The notes below the pieces were generated by a model. It had not been told where the DNA came from, ran no database searches, and worked only from the letters and a program-made list of their open reading frames with translations. The position numbers and the translations under genes were made by a program. Shown in pieces: positions 8,704 through 16,867 of a DNA stretch of 64,000 nt (the stretch's first letter is position 1; every line of letters begins with the position of its first letter). The DNA lies in NCBI RefSeq assembly GCF_005406225.1, contig NZ_NXLY01000007.1:1-64000 (forward strand), read 5' to 3'. This DNA comes from Campylobacter taeniopygiae (GTDB lineage Bacteria > Campylobacterota > Campylobacteria > Campylobacterales > Campylobacteraceae).

Positions 8704-9476
8704 TTATTGATTTTAAAAAATATTCATCCGTTCGCATAGGCAATGAATTTGAAGTTCAAATTTTAGATCAAATCAGTGATTTTGAAGGTTTTTTAATAGG
8801 AGGAGCTAACAATTTACTCGTAAGTCCTAAGCCAAAAAATATAGGAATTTTAGGTGAAAAATTTGATTTCATTGAAATTCTAGATCAAAAATCGGATTTT
8901 TTGCATCTTCGTATAGGATGTAAAACTAATTCTAGAAAAATATATAATTTTGCCAAACAAAATAATCTTTGCGGCTTTGAATACCTTGGTAAAATTCCTG
9001 GCACCCTAGGAGGACTTTTGAAAATGAATGCGGGGCTTAAAGGAGAATGCATCAGTCAAAATTTAATTAAAATCGCCACTTCAAAAGGCGAAATTTTGCG
9101 TGAAAATATCGATTTTGATTATAGGTTTTGTCCTTTAAAAGTGCCTTTTTTTTGGGCGGAATTTAAATTAGAATTTGGCTTTGATCACGCAAAAGATGAA
9201 GCTTTAAAAAATGCTAGAAATAATCAACCTAGCGGGGCAAGTTTTGGATCTATTTTTAAAAATCCTCAAGGAGATTTTGCTGGACGCTTGATTGAAACGG
9301 TTGGCTTAAAGGGTTTTAGAAAAGGCGATGCGATGCTAAGCGATAAACACGCTAATTTTCTCATCAATAAAAAAAATGCAAGTTATGAAGATGCGATCTT
9401 TTTGATCGAACTAGCAAGAAAAAAAGTTTTTGAAGAATTTGGAATCATGCTAGAAAATGAAGTTATTATCATTTAA
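8700..9476 (+). CDS. murB: UDP-N-acetylenolpyruvoylglucosamine reductase MurB
   Basis: 258 residues. FAD enzyme that reduces UDP-GlcNAc-enolpyruvate to UDP-MurNAc in peptidoglycan synthesis. Shows the flavin block GGANNLLVSPKP, the catalytic serine block SGASFGSIFKNP and the C-terminal glutamate in EFGIMLENEVIII. It is short (the form lacking the E. coli insert), which is usual in Campylobacter. It overlaps the fliQ stop by four bases. Confidence 0.95.
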   Translation: MIIDFKKYSSVRIGNEFEVQILDQISDFEGFLIGGANNLLVSPKPKNIGILGEKFDFIEILDQKSDFLHLRIGCKTNSRKIYNFAKQNNLCGFEYLGKIPGTLGGLLKMNAGLKGECISQNLIKIATSKGEILRENIDFDYRFCPLKVPFFWAEFKLEFGFDHAKDEALKNARNNQPSGASFGSIFKNPQGDFAGRLIETVGLKGFRKGDAMLSDKHANFLINKKNASYEDAIFLIELARKKVFEEFGIMLENEVIII

Positions 9477-9512
9477 TTTTTTGTTCTTATTAATTTAAAC
9501 ACAGGAAAAAAT

Positions 9513-9686
9513 ATGCAAATTTATATCAATTTAGAAGAGATGAATAAATGGCAAATCAAAGACGAACTTAGAAAAATCTTATCTCGACTTGATCCTATAA
9601 GCGCACATGAAATAGCAAAAGAATTAAGAGAGGAATTTTTAAGTATAGAGGAACTACAAGAAAAAATTAAAAACATTAATGCATAA
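9513..9686 (+). CDS. 57-residue conserved hypothetical protein
   Basis: A 57-residue frame with AGGAA seven bases before its ATG. The protein is charged and helical (MQIYINLEEMNKWQIKDELR at the N-terminus; ends KIKNINA), without signal peptide or membrane helix. It follows murB by 36 bases and ends 11 bases inside the 3' end of the convergent periplasmic gene. In NCTC 11168 this place holds the capA/capB autotransporter and Cj1679 (from memory); the autotransporter is absent here. Function unknown. Confidence 0.6.
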   Translation: MQIYINLEEMNKWQIKDELRKILSRLDPISAHEIAKELREEFLSIEELQEKIKNINA

Positions 9687-10437
9687 GCGTTAATGTTTTT
9701 ACTTCCTTAAGGATAACTTCTGATAGCATTTTAGGCATTTGATCTATGATATTTTGATAGTTTTTGCTTGAATTTTTAGGATCAAGAGCAAAATTTAATT
9801 TCACATTTTTTGCCTGAAGAATTTTGCCATTACTTAAAGCAATAATCTTGAAATTGATTTTAGCAACAGCATCTTTAGTCACGGTTATAAAATAGTTTGT
9901 AGTATTGACATAAAAATCATCCAAATTAACTACGATAAGATAATCTATAAATTTAGCATAAATTTTATTTTTATCCCTCTCATGTTTTAAAAAAGGGCTG
10001 ACATTAATCAGTTTAGCATCTTTAGGGCTAAATCTTGATAAAATTTTAGGACTTTGATACAAACCATTTGCTACAGAATTTGCAAAATTTAGATTTAAAG
10101 CATTGATCAATCTTTTAGAAAATAAAGTTGAAAAGTCTCTAGCTTCAACTCTAAGCCCATCGGATAGATACCCAAAATTTCTTCTAAAGCTTAAAACGAT
10201 AGCAAAATCTTTATCTTTATCCTTGATTAAAGCAGGTTTTTTTTCAATCAAACTCGAACTATCAAAAACAGCTTTTTGATTGTCTAAACTAGAATTAATT
10301 GGATTTTGTCCAAGATCTATCAATTCAAAATTATCTTCACTTGGCTTTAGCTTAATAATCTTTTTTTGCGACAAATCATTAGCAAAAAGATTAAAATTTA
10401 AAAACAAACTTATAAATAAAATAAAAACTAATCTCAT
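9676..10437 (-). CDS. Periplasmic protein of unknown function
   Basis: 253 residues with a signal peptide of about 19 residues (MRLVFILFISLFLNFNLFA). The body has mixed hydrophobic strands and no motif I recognise; the region DYLIVVNLDDFYVNTTNYF...AVAKINFKIIALSNGKIL has the feel of a lipoprotein-like beta domain. No glycosylation sequon was found. Equivalent to Cj1680c. The gene is 16 bases downstream of cysQ on the same strand and probably co-transcribed with it. Confidence 0.8.
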   Translation of the reverse strand: MRLVFILFISLFLNFNLFANDLSQKKIIKLKPSEDNFELIDLGQNPINSSLDNQKAVFDSSSLIEKKPALIKDKDKDFAIVLSFRRNFGYLSDGLRVEARDFSTLFSKRLINALNLNFANSVANGLYQSPKILSRFSPKDAKLINVSPFLKHERDKNKIYAKFIDYLIVVNLDDFYVNTTNYFITVTKDAVAKINFKIIALSNGKILQAKNVKLNFALDPKNSSKNYQNIIDQMPKMLSEVILKEVKTLTLMH

Positions 10438-10453
10438 TGATAACCCTTGATTA

Positions 10454-11215
10454 TTATAAAAAATCTTTCAAAAAACTTTTTTGAGAAACACATATAAAAA
10501 ATTGCGATCTATGCTCTAAAGGACTATAAGGAATTAAATTTTGATCCAACATCCCCATAAAACCACCATTTAAATTGACCAAAAAATCTCCCGCTGCTAT
10601 ATCCCAAATATTTAACCTCTCAAGACGTCTATAAATTCCTGCCCTACCTTCTAAAATAGCACAAAATTTAAGCCCTGAACCAATATTAACAGCCTCTAAT
10701 TTATGTTTTTGTGCGAATTCTAAATCCGTTTTACTTAAATGATTTACACTCAATAAGGCTTTAAACTGATTATCTTTAAACCATTTTTCATCTATATTTA
10801 AAAACTCATCATTTTTATAGACTTTACTTTCTTTATGTCCATAATAAATATCTTCGGTTGATGGATTTTTAATAAGCGATAAAATAGGTCTATTCTCATG
10901 AATTAAAGAAATCATGATGCAAAATTCATCCGAACCTTTTAAAAATCCACTCGTGCCATCAAGTGGATCGATAAGCCAAAAAGTTTGCAAATTTTCACTT
11001 TCTTTTCGGCTTAGAATTTTTTCTTCAGATAAAACCTTTATATCTGTTTTTCCTAAAATATCATTTAAAATTTGATCGGATGCTAAATCAGCTGAAGTTA
11101 AAGCCGAGCCATCCTCTTTTTTCCAATCTTTTAAATTTTTTCGCTCTTGCATAATAGCCTTAGAAGCTTTATTTGCTGCTTCAATAGCAAGTTCTAACCA
11201 ATAATCTAAGCGCAT
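10454..11215 (-). CDS. cysQ: 3'(2'),5'-bisphosphate nucleotidase CysQ / inositol monophosphatase family
   Basis: About 253 residues. The Mg-dependent phosphatase signature D83-PLDGT-88, the upstream acidic pair SEEK near residue 64 and the C-terminal block WDIAAGDFLV mark this family. CysQ removes 3'-phosphoadenosine-5'-phosphate left by sulfate assimilation; activity on inositol phosphates cannot be excluded. I start at the ATG at 11215 because AAGGA is five bases upstream; the GTG one codon earlier is too close. In NCTC 11168 gltA and another gene lie between this and the antiporter, from memory; here only 60 bases do. Confidence 0.85.
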   Translation of the reverse strand: MRLDYWLELAIEAANKASKAIMQERKNLKDWKKEDGSALTSADLASDQILNDILGKTDIKVLSEEKILSRKESENLQTFWLIDPLDGTSGFLKGSDEFCIMISLIHENRPILSLIKNPSTEDIYYGHKESKVYKNDEFLNIDEKWFKDNQFKALLSVNHLSKTDLEFAQKHKLEAVNIGSGLKFCAILEGRAGIYRRLERLNIWDIAAGDFLVNLNGGFMGMLDQNLIPYSPLEHRSQFFICVSQKSFLKDFL

Positions 11216-11275
11216 CACTTTCCTTAAATTTAAAACTTTAATCCAATATTAGCCAAAATATTCCAACAATCAAAA

Positions 11276-12451
11276 TCACTTCTTGATATTTGAAATAAAC
11301 TTAATCGCACTCATTACCAAAATAGCCTCAAATAAAGCTGTTAATATCAGTGCTGAATAAATTTCTTGATCAAGTACTTTTGCAGAATATCCCAATGTAG
11401 CCGTTGCGATCAACAAAGTTAAAGGCATAGAATGACCCAATCCAAATAAAACCATGTTTTTAAATCCTATCGTTTTTACAAAAACACTCGCACATAAAAT
11501 TCTTAATCCCACCATCACAAGCATCAATAAAATAGCTTTTAAAACAATATGATAATTTAAAATCATCGATAAATCAAAAGTTGAACCCGTATAAATAAAA
11601 AAAATCGGAATTAAAAAACCATAACCAAAAGTTGAAATTTTATATTCTAAATCCTTTTTATGACCCAAAAAAGTCGCGATAAAAGATCCCGCGATAAAAG
11701 ATCCTAAAACAATTTCAAGTTTTGTGATAATCATAGCAACGATGATTAAAATAAAAATTGCCATACAAAATCTAATATCTTTTTCGTTTTTATCTTCCCA
11801 AGGCATAAGAACGATTTTAAATTGAGGATACCACCAAAAAAGAACACCAAGAAATTTAAAAATCAAAAAGCAAAGACTTAAAAAGATGGCAAGATACAAA
11901 ATGCTTTGTGCCACATCTACGATTGTTGTTTGCTCTTGTAAAAATGCCCCAGCTATCGTTAAAAGAACTATGGAAATAACCTCAGCTAAGGTTGCGACTA
12001 TCATGGCTATATTTAACCAATCACACTCTTTTCCAAAATCCTTGTAAAGTAAAGACAAAAGCCCTACACTCATAACAGGAATAATCAAAACAAAGACAAA
12101 AGAAAGTTTAAAAATCCACACAATCAGTAAAGATAAAACATAAAGTAAGATAATATATAAAAAGCTTTTTTTAATGATCTCTTTATCAAGGCTAAAAAAA
12201 GTTCTTAAATTTATTTCCATACCTGCGATAAACATCAGATAATAAAAACCCACATTAGCTAAAATAGAAAAATTTTCACTCTTTCCAATAAAGCCAAAAT
12301 AAGCCACAATCGATCCTAAAATAATTTCAGTGGCTGAAATTGGCAAACGTAAAATTTTAGCAATATGTGGAGAAAATAATAAACAAAGCGCTATAACTAT
12401 AAGAATTTTTAAGTCAATTAAACCTTGCGTATCAATGACATTGTGATGCAA
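11276..12451 (-). CDS. Cation:proton antiporter, KefB/NapA-like
   Basis: 391 residues, about 11-12 membrane helices through the whole length. The N-terminal FSPHIAKILRLPISATEIILGSIVAYFG is characteristic of CPA2 monovalent cation/proton antiporters. No cytoplasmic nucleotide-binding (TrkA-N) domain follows, so it is not a full KefB/C. It should exchange Na+ or K+ for protons across the inner membrane. Equivalent to Cj1684c. Its start overlaps the bioB stop by 20 bases, so it is in one operon with it. Confidence 0.85.
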   Translation of the reverse strand: MHHNVIDTQGLIDLKILIVIALCLLFSPHIAKILRLPISATEIILGSIVAYFGFIGKSENFSILANVGFYYLMFIAGMEINLRTFFSLDKEIIKKSFLYIILLYVLSLLIVWIFKLSFVFVLIIPVMSVGLLSLLYKDFGKECDWLNIAMIVATLAEVISIVLLTIAGAFLQEQTTIVDVAQSILYLAIFLSLCFLIFKFLGVLFWWYPQFKIVLMPWEDKNEKDIRFCMAIFILIIVAMIITKLEIVLGSFIAGSFIATFLGHKKDLEYKISTFGYGFLIPIFFIYTGSTFDLSMILNYHIVLKAILLMLVMVGLRILCASVFVKTIGFKNMVLFGLGHSMPLTLLIATATLGYSAKVLDQEIYSALILTALFEAILVMSAIKFISNIKK

Positions 12452-13268
12452 ATGTAAATCCCATCTTTTTTAACTCGACTATATCACGACTCGGTTCTTC
12501 TCCTTTTGTCGTAAGATAATCGCCTATAACAATAGCACCTGCACCCGCTTTAAAAATTTCATATTGTCTTTCACCCAAAACAACCTCTCTTCCACCTGCA
12601 ACCATAATTACAGTTTGTGGTAAAGCCTCTTTAGTATCACTAACAATCTTTAAAGCTTCATCAGCATCCAATTTAGGAACTTTTAAATTTAAATTATCAT
12701 TAGCGATAAAAAAATTAATCGGGCTTGAAAAAGGTTGCAATTCTTGCAAAGATTTTCTTAGACTTATTCTATCTTCAAAACTTTCACCCATGCCATAAAT
12801 TCCACCACAACAAAGCATAAGCCCTGCTTCTTTAGCATTAAGATTAGTTTGAAAACGACTTTCCCAAGTATGGGTGGTGCAAATTTGAGGAAAAAATTCT
12901 TTAGAGGTTTCAAGATTATGATTATAAGAAAAAATTCCCGCTTTTTTTAATTCTTTAAGTTGTTCTACACTGGCCATACCATTACAAGCTATAAGGAGTA
13001 AATCAGGAACTTCTTTTTTAACCGCCATTGCAGCTTCACAAACATATTCTAATTTTTCATCATCAAGTCCAAGTCCAGCGGTTACTAAACAAAATCCTAA
13101 AGCCTCATTTTTCTTAGCAATTTTAGCCTCTAAAACAATTTGAGAAATTTCTTTACGTCTATATTTTTGAATATCTGTTTTTACATGAGCACTTTGAGTG
13201 CAGTATTTGCAATCTTCTGAGCAATTTCCGCTTGCTATATTAGAAATAGCACAAAGCATGATTTGCAT
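12432..13268 (-). CDS. bioB: Biotin synthase
   Basis: 278 residues. Radical SAM enzyme that inserts sulfur into dethiobiotin. The [4Fe-4S] motif C16-x3-C20-x2-C23 (NCSEDCKYC) is near the N-terminus, with further family blocks GLGLDDEKLEYV, YNHNLETS, CCGGIYGMGE and NFFIANDNLN. It is shorter than E. coli BioB, the usual length in Campylobacter. An AGGAG-like site precedes the ATG (tctcctat on the plus strand). It leads the bioB-antiporter pair. Confidence 0.95.
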   Translation of the reverse strand: MQIMLCAISNIASGNCSEDCKYCTQSAHVKTDIQKYRRKEISQIVLEAKIAKKNEALGFCLVTAGLGLDDEKLEYVCEAAMAVKKEVPDLLLIACNGMASVEQLKELKKAGIFSYNHNLETSKEFFPQICTTHTWESRFQTNLNAKEAGLMLCCGGIYGMGESFEDRISLRKSLQELQPFSSPINFFIANDNLNLKVPKLDADEALKIVSDTKEALPQTVIMVAGGREVVLGERQYEIFKAGAGAIVIGDYLTTKGEEPSRDIVELKKMGFTFASQCH

Positions 13269-13331
13269 CGTTTCTCCTATTTAACAATTAAAACTCGCAT
13301 TCTAACAAAAAAAGACTTAAATAAATTTCTT

Positions 13332-15431
13332 TTATTCTTTCATTTCTTTTTTGATTTTGCATTTAAGACATTCTAAAAAAGTACCTTTTTTTAGTTCCTT
13401 AATAACCAAATTTTCGCCACATTCTTCACATTTTTCATCACTTGGCTTATATTTAGAAATAAAGTTACATTTTGGATAAGCACTACAACCATAAAATTTT
13501 CCACGCTTAGAAAAACGTTCTACAATTTCACCTTTTTGACAACTGGGACAAATTATGCCTATACTATTGGTTTTTTTTGCGGTTGTGTTTTCTTCATTTG
13601 CTTTATTTTCATTTTTTAAATTTCTAGAATATTTGCATTTTGGAAAATTTAAACAAGCCACAAATTCACCAAAACGTCCCTTTCTTATCGCAAGTTCTCC
13701 TCCACAATCAGGACAAGTCTCACCTAATTTTGTCACCGTTTTTTGACTTGCAATCTTTGTTTTTCCCTCTTCAATTTTTCTCATAAAAGGGTAATAAAAT
13801 TCTTTTAAGATATTTTGCCAATCCGCTTTATCTTCAGCAATATCATCTAAAGTATTTTCAAGATTTGAAGTGAATTTGCTATCTACAATATCACTAAAAT
13901 TCTTTTCAAGCACTTCAGTTACATTAAAGGCAATATCACTAGGAATGAGTTGCTTTTTATCAATTTTAACATAATCACGACTTGTAAGTATGGAAATAGT
14001 CGGAGCATAGGTTGATGGACGTCCTATACCTAAGCTTTCTAATTTTTTCACAAGCCCTGCTTCAGAATATCTTGAAGGTGGTTCAGTAAAATGCGAATTC
14101 ATTTCTAATTTTTGAATTTTTAAGTTCTCACCTATTTTAAGATTAGGCAAAATTTTATCCTTATCCATATCTCCATAAACTTTATAATATCCATCAAAAA
14201 GAATTTTTCTACCACTTATTTTAAATAAAGCCTTATCATTTTTTACAAAAACATTTTGCGTTTGAGAAATAGCAGGATTCATCTGACAAGCTAAAAAACG
14301 ATTATAAATGAGTGTATAAAGCTTTAATTCATCTTTATCTAAAAATTTAGCTGCAATTTGTGGCGTAAATTCCAAATTTGTAGGACGGATAGCTTCGTGT
14401 GCTTCTTGCGCACCCTTAGCCTTTGTTACATAAACATTAGCTTTACTAGGCAAATAATCTTTTCCAAAATCTTTTTGGATCAATTTTCTTACCTTATCAA
14501 CCGCTTCTTTAGCCAAATTCAAACTATCAGTTCTCATATAAGTGATCACACCCATCATGCCTTGATGAGTATTAACCCCTTCATAAAGTTTTTGAGCTAA
14601 CATCATAGTTTTTTTAGGATTAAATCCTAAACGATTGCTTGCACTTTGCTGTAAAGTTGAAGTCATGAAAGGAGGCGGTGGAGCGATTTTTCTTTCCTTG
14701 CTTTCTATATTTTCTATCACATAACCGCCATTTTTACAAGATTGAAGAATCAATTTTGCACGATCTTTATTGGTAATGGTTAATTTTTCAATTTTTGCCT
14801 TATCAAATTCAACCAACTCAGCATCCAAATCGGAATTAAAAATCATATCAATGCTAAAATACTCCAAAGGCACAAAGGCACGAATTTCTTTTTCTCTATC
14901 AACTATGATTTTCAAAGCAGCACTCTGAACACGACCAGCACTCAAACCTCTTTGAATTTTTTGCCCTAGCAAAGGACTTAGTTTATAACCCACTATGCGA
15001 TCCAATAAACGCCTAGTTTGTTGAGCATTGACTGAATGCATGTTAAGTTTTCTTGGATTTTTTAAAGCATCTTCAATCGCACTTTTGGTGATCTCGTGAA
15101 ATACAATACGAGGTAAAATATTTTCATCCTTACCTATAGCTTTGGCAATATGATACGCTATAGCTTCACCTTCCCTATCCTCATCCGTTGCAAGATAAAC
15201 TTGTGAAGCATTTTTTGCTTTTTCTTTAAGCTCTTTAACCAAACTGCTATGATCGCTTGTTATTCTGTATTCTGGTATAAATTCATCATTTTCTATTTTT
15301 ATACCAAAGCTTGTTTTAGGTAGATCTCTTATGTGCCCTTTAGAAGCTATAACCTCATAATTTTTCCCTAAAAAATTACCTATAGTTTTAGCTTTAGCAG
15401 GAGACTCTACTATGATTAAATTTTTTTTCAT
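13332..15431 (-). CDS. topA: DNA topoisomerase I
   Basis: 699 residues. Type IA enzyme relaxing negative supercoils. TOPRIM domain at the N-terminus (IVESPAKAKTIGNFLG; DEDREGEAIA), active tyrosine in GVITYMRTDS around residue 300, and GRPSTYAPT further on. Three C-terminal four-cysteine zinc modules are seen (CPDCGG...CLNFPKC; CPSC...CSAYPKC; CEEC...CLKC). Full length. The upstream 156 bases are shared with a divergent transporter gene. Confidence 0.97.
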   Translation of the reverse strand: MKKNLIIVESPAKAKTIGNFLGKNYEVIASKGHIRDLPKTSFGIKIENDEFIPEYRITSDHSSLVKELKEKAKNASQVYLATDEDREGEAIAYHIAKAIGKDENILPRIVFHEITKSAIEDALKNPRKLNMHSVNAQQTRRLLDRIVGYKLSPLLGQKIQRGLSAGRVQSAALKIIVDREKEIRAFVPLEYFSIDMIFNSDLDAELVEFDKAKIEKLTITNKDRAKLILQSCKNGGYVIENIESKERKIAPPPPFMTSTLQQSASNRLGFNPKKTMMLAQKLYEGVNTHQGMMGVITYMRTDSLNLAKEAVDKVRKLIQKDFGKDYLPSKANVYVTKAKGAQEAHEAIRPTNLEFTPQIAAKFLDKDELKLYTLIYNRFLACQMNPAISQTQNVFVKNDKALFKISGRKILFDGYYKVYGDMDKDKILPNLKIGENLKIQKLEMNSHFTEPPSRYSEAGLVKKLESLGIGRPSTYAPTISILTSRDYVKIDKKQLIPSDIAFNVTEVLEKNFSDIVDSKFTSNLENTLDDIAEDKADWQNILKEFYYPFMRKIEEGKTKIASQKTVTKLGETCPDCGGELAIRKGRFGEFVACLNFPKCKYSRNLKNENKANEENTTAKKTNSIGIICPSCQKGEIVERFSKRGKFYGCSAYPKCNFISKYKPSDEKCEECGENLVIKELKKGTFLECLKCKIKKEMKE

Positions 15432-15562
15432 GAGCTAGACCTCAAATGCTGATTTTTAGAAACATTTCATTATATTAATAAATAAAAGCTGAATTTAGCT
15501 AAAAAAATTTAAAAATTTACTTATAAATTGCTAAAAATAGAAACATATAATCAATTTGGAGT

Positions 15563-15568
15563 ATAATA
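15563..15568 (+). promoter_or_regulatory. -10 element of the MFS exporter gene
   Basis: A perfect TATAAT preceded by AG in GAGTATAATAA lies 20 bases before the ATG at 15588. Campylobacter promoters typically show only the -10 box, and this spacing leaves a short leader with AAGG as ribosome site. Confidence 0.5.
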
Positions 15569-15587
15569 AAATAAAAAAGGCTTTAAA

Positions 15588-16853
15588 ATGCGAAAACATT
15601 ATCAATTTCACCCCAATGATACAAAATTAGATAAGAAAATAGTTGAAATTACCGAAAAATCTACCTTTAAAATCGCAGTATTTTCTATGGCGGCTATGAC
15701 CATGTTGGGCAGCGTGGTTATTTCTTCAGCATTGCCAGCAATTAGTAGGCATTTTGAAAATCTTTTAACTCAAGCAGGTGCTACAAACTCAACAAGTTTT
15801 ACTTTAGCTCACCTTGATATCTTAGTGAGATTGGTTTTAACCATGCCCGCCATTTTTGTCGTTATCTTATCACCTTTTGCAGGAATTTTAATGGATAAAT
15901 TTGGTAAATTAAAATTTGTTTTTCCTGCAATGATAATATGGACTATAGCTGGAGTGAGTGGATTTTTTCTCAATGATATCTATGCTATTTTACTTTCTAG
16001 AGCTATTTTTGGAATGGCTACAGCTTTTATCATGACTGGAGCTTCAGCTTTACTTGGGGATTATTATAGCCATGGTGGATTTAATCGGCGTGAAAATGCC
16101 TTGAGTTTGCAAGGTTTTTTCTGTGCAGTTGGGGGTGCTGTTTTTATTTCTATTGCGGGTTTTGTTTCTAGTTATTCTTGGCGTTATCCTTTTTTAGTTT
16201 ATGGGCTTGGAATATTTATTACTCTTATAGCTATACTTTATCTTTTTGAACCACGTTTTAAGTTTTATAATCACAGCAAAGTGGAGGCAAAAACAAATTA
16301 TTGGCAATTCCTTCCTGTTTATTTTATAGGATTTTTTATTATGGTGGTATATTATATTTCTCCAACACAACTTCCTTATTATATCGAGGAGCATTTAGGC
16401 TTAGATCCTAAATACATCGGAATTTCTATGTCTGTTTCTGCCCTTTGCTATGGAGTTTTTTCGCTTAGCTATAAATATATTATGCGTTTTTTAAGCATTA
16501 AGCAAATTTATATTTTGACTTTATTTATAGTGGGATGTTCCTTTTTATTATTGTTCTTAGTTCATAACTTTATAGCGGTTTTAATGGCCTTAGCATTATT
16601 AGGAACCGGAGGGGGTGTTATGCTTGTCAATAATACCGCTTATCTTTTTTCCATATGTCCTGAAAATGCAAGGGCTAGAGCTTATGGGATACTAGCAAGT
16701 TGTATTTTCCTTGGACAATTTTTAAGCCCTATTATATCTCAACCTATAGTAAGACAAATAGGATTAGTTGATGCTTTTTTAATATGGGCTATTGTGATTT
16801 TTACGGTTTGTGCTATATTTGTATTTTTAAAACAAAAAGCTAGGGTTAATTAA
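15588..16853 (+). CDS. Major facilitator superfamily exporter
   Basis: 421 residues, 12 predicted membrane helices. The MFS loop 2-3 motif appears as GILMDKFGKLK (about residues 103-113), followed by FGMATAFIMTGASALLGDYY in helices 4-5. The C-terminal half contains GTGGGVMLVNNTAYLFSICPENARARAYG. Probably a proton-driven drug or metabolite efflux pump; the substrate cannot be read. Equivalent to Cj1687. Its stop overlaps the stop of the convergent dikinase gene by eight bases. Confidence 0.87.
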   Translation: MRKHYQFHPNDTKLDKKIVEITEKSTFKIAVFSMAAMTMLGSVVISSALPAISRHFENLLTQAGATNSTSFTLAHLDILVRLVLTMPAIFVVILSPFAGILMDKFGKLKFVFPAMIIWTIAGVSGFFLNDIYAILLSRAIFGMATAFIMTGASALLGDYYSHGGFNRRENALSLQGFFCAVGGAVFISIAGFVSSYSWRYPFLVYGLGIFITLIAILYLFEPRFKFYNHSKVEAKTNYWQFLPVYFIGFFIMVVYYISPTQLPYYIEEHLGLDPKYIGISMSVSALCYGVFSLSYKYIMRFLSIKQIYILTLFIVGCSFLLLFLVHNFIAVLMALALLGTGGGVMLVNNTAYLFSICPENARARAYGILASCIFLGQFLSPIISQPIVRQIGLVDAFLIWAIVIFTVCAIFVFLKQKARVN

Positions 16854-16867
16854 GAATATAAACCCTA
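16841..16867. terminator. Hairpin across two convergent stop codons
   Basis: TAGGGTT at 16841 pairs with AACCCTA at 16861, with a 13-base loop holding both TAA stops. Too short and without a clean T-run to be sure, but it is placed where a shared terminator is needed. Confidence 0.35.
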
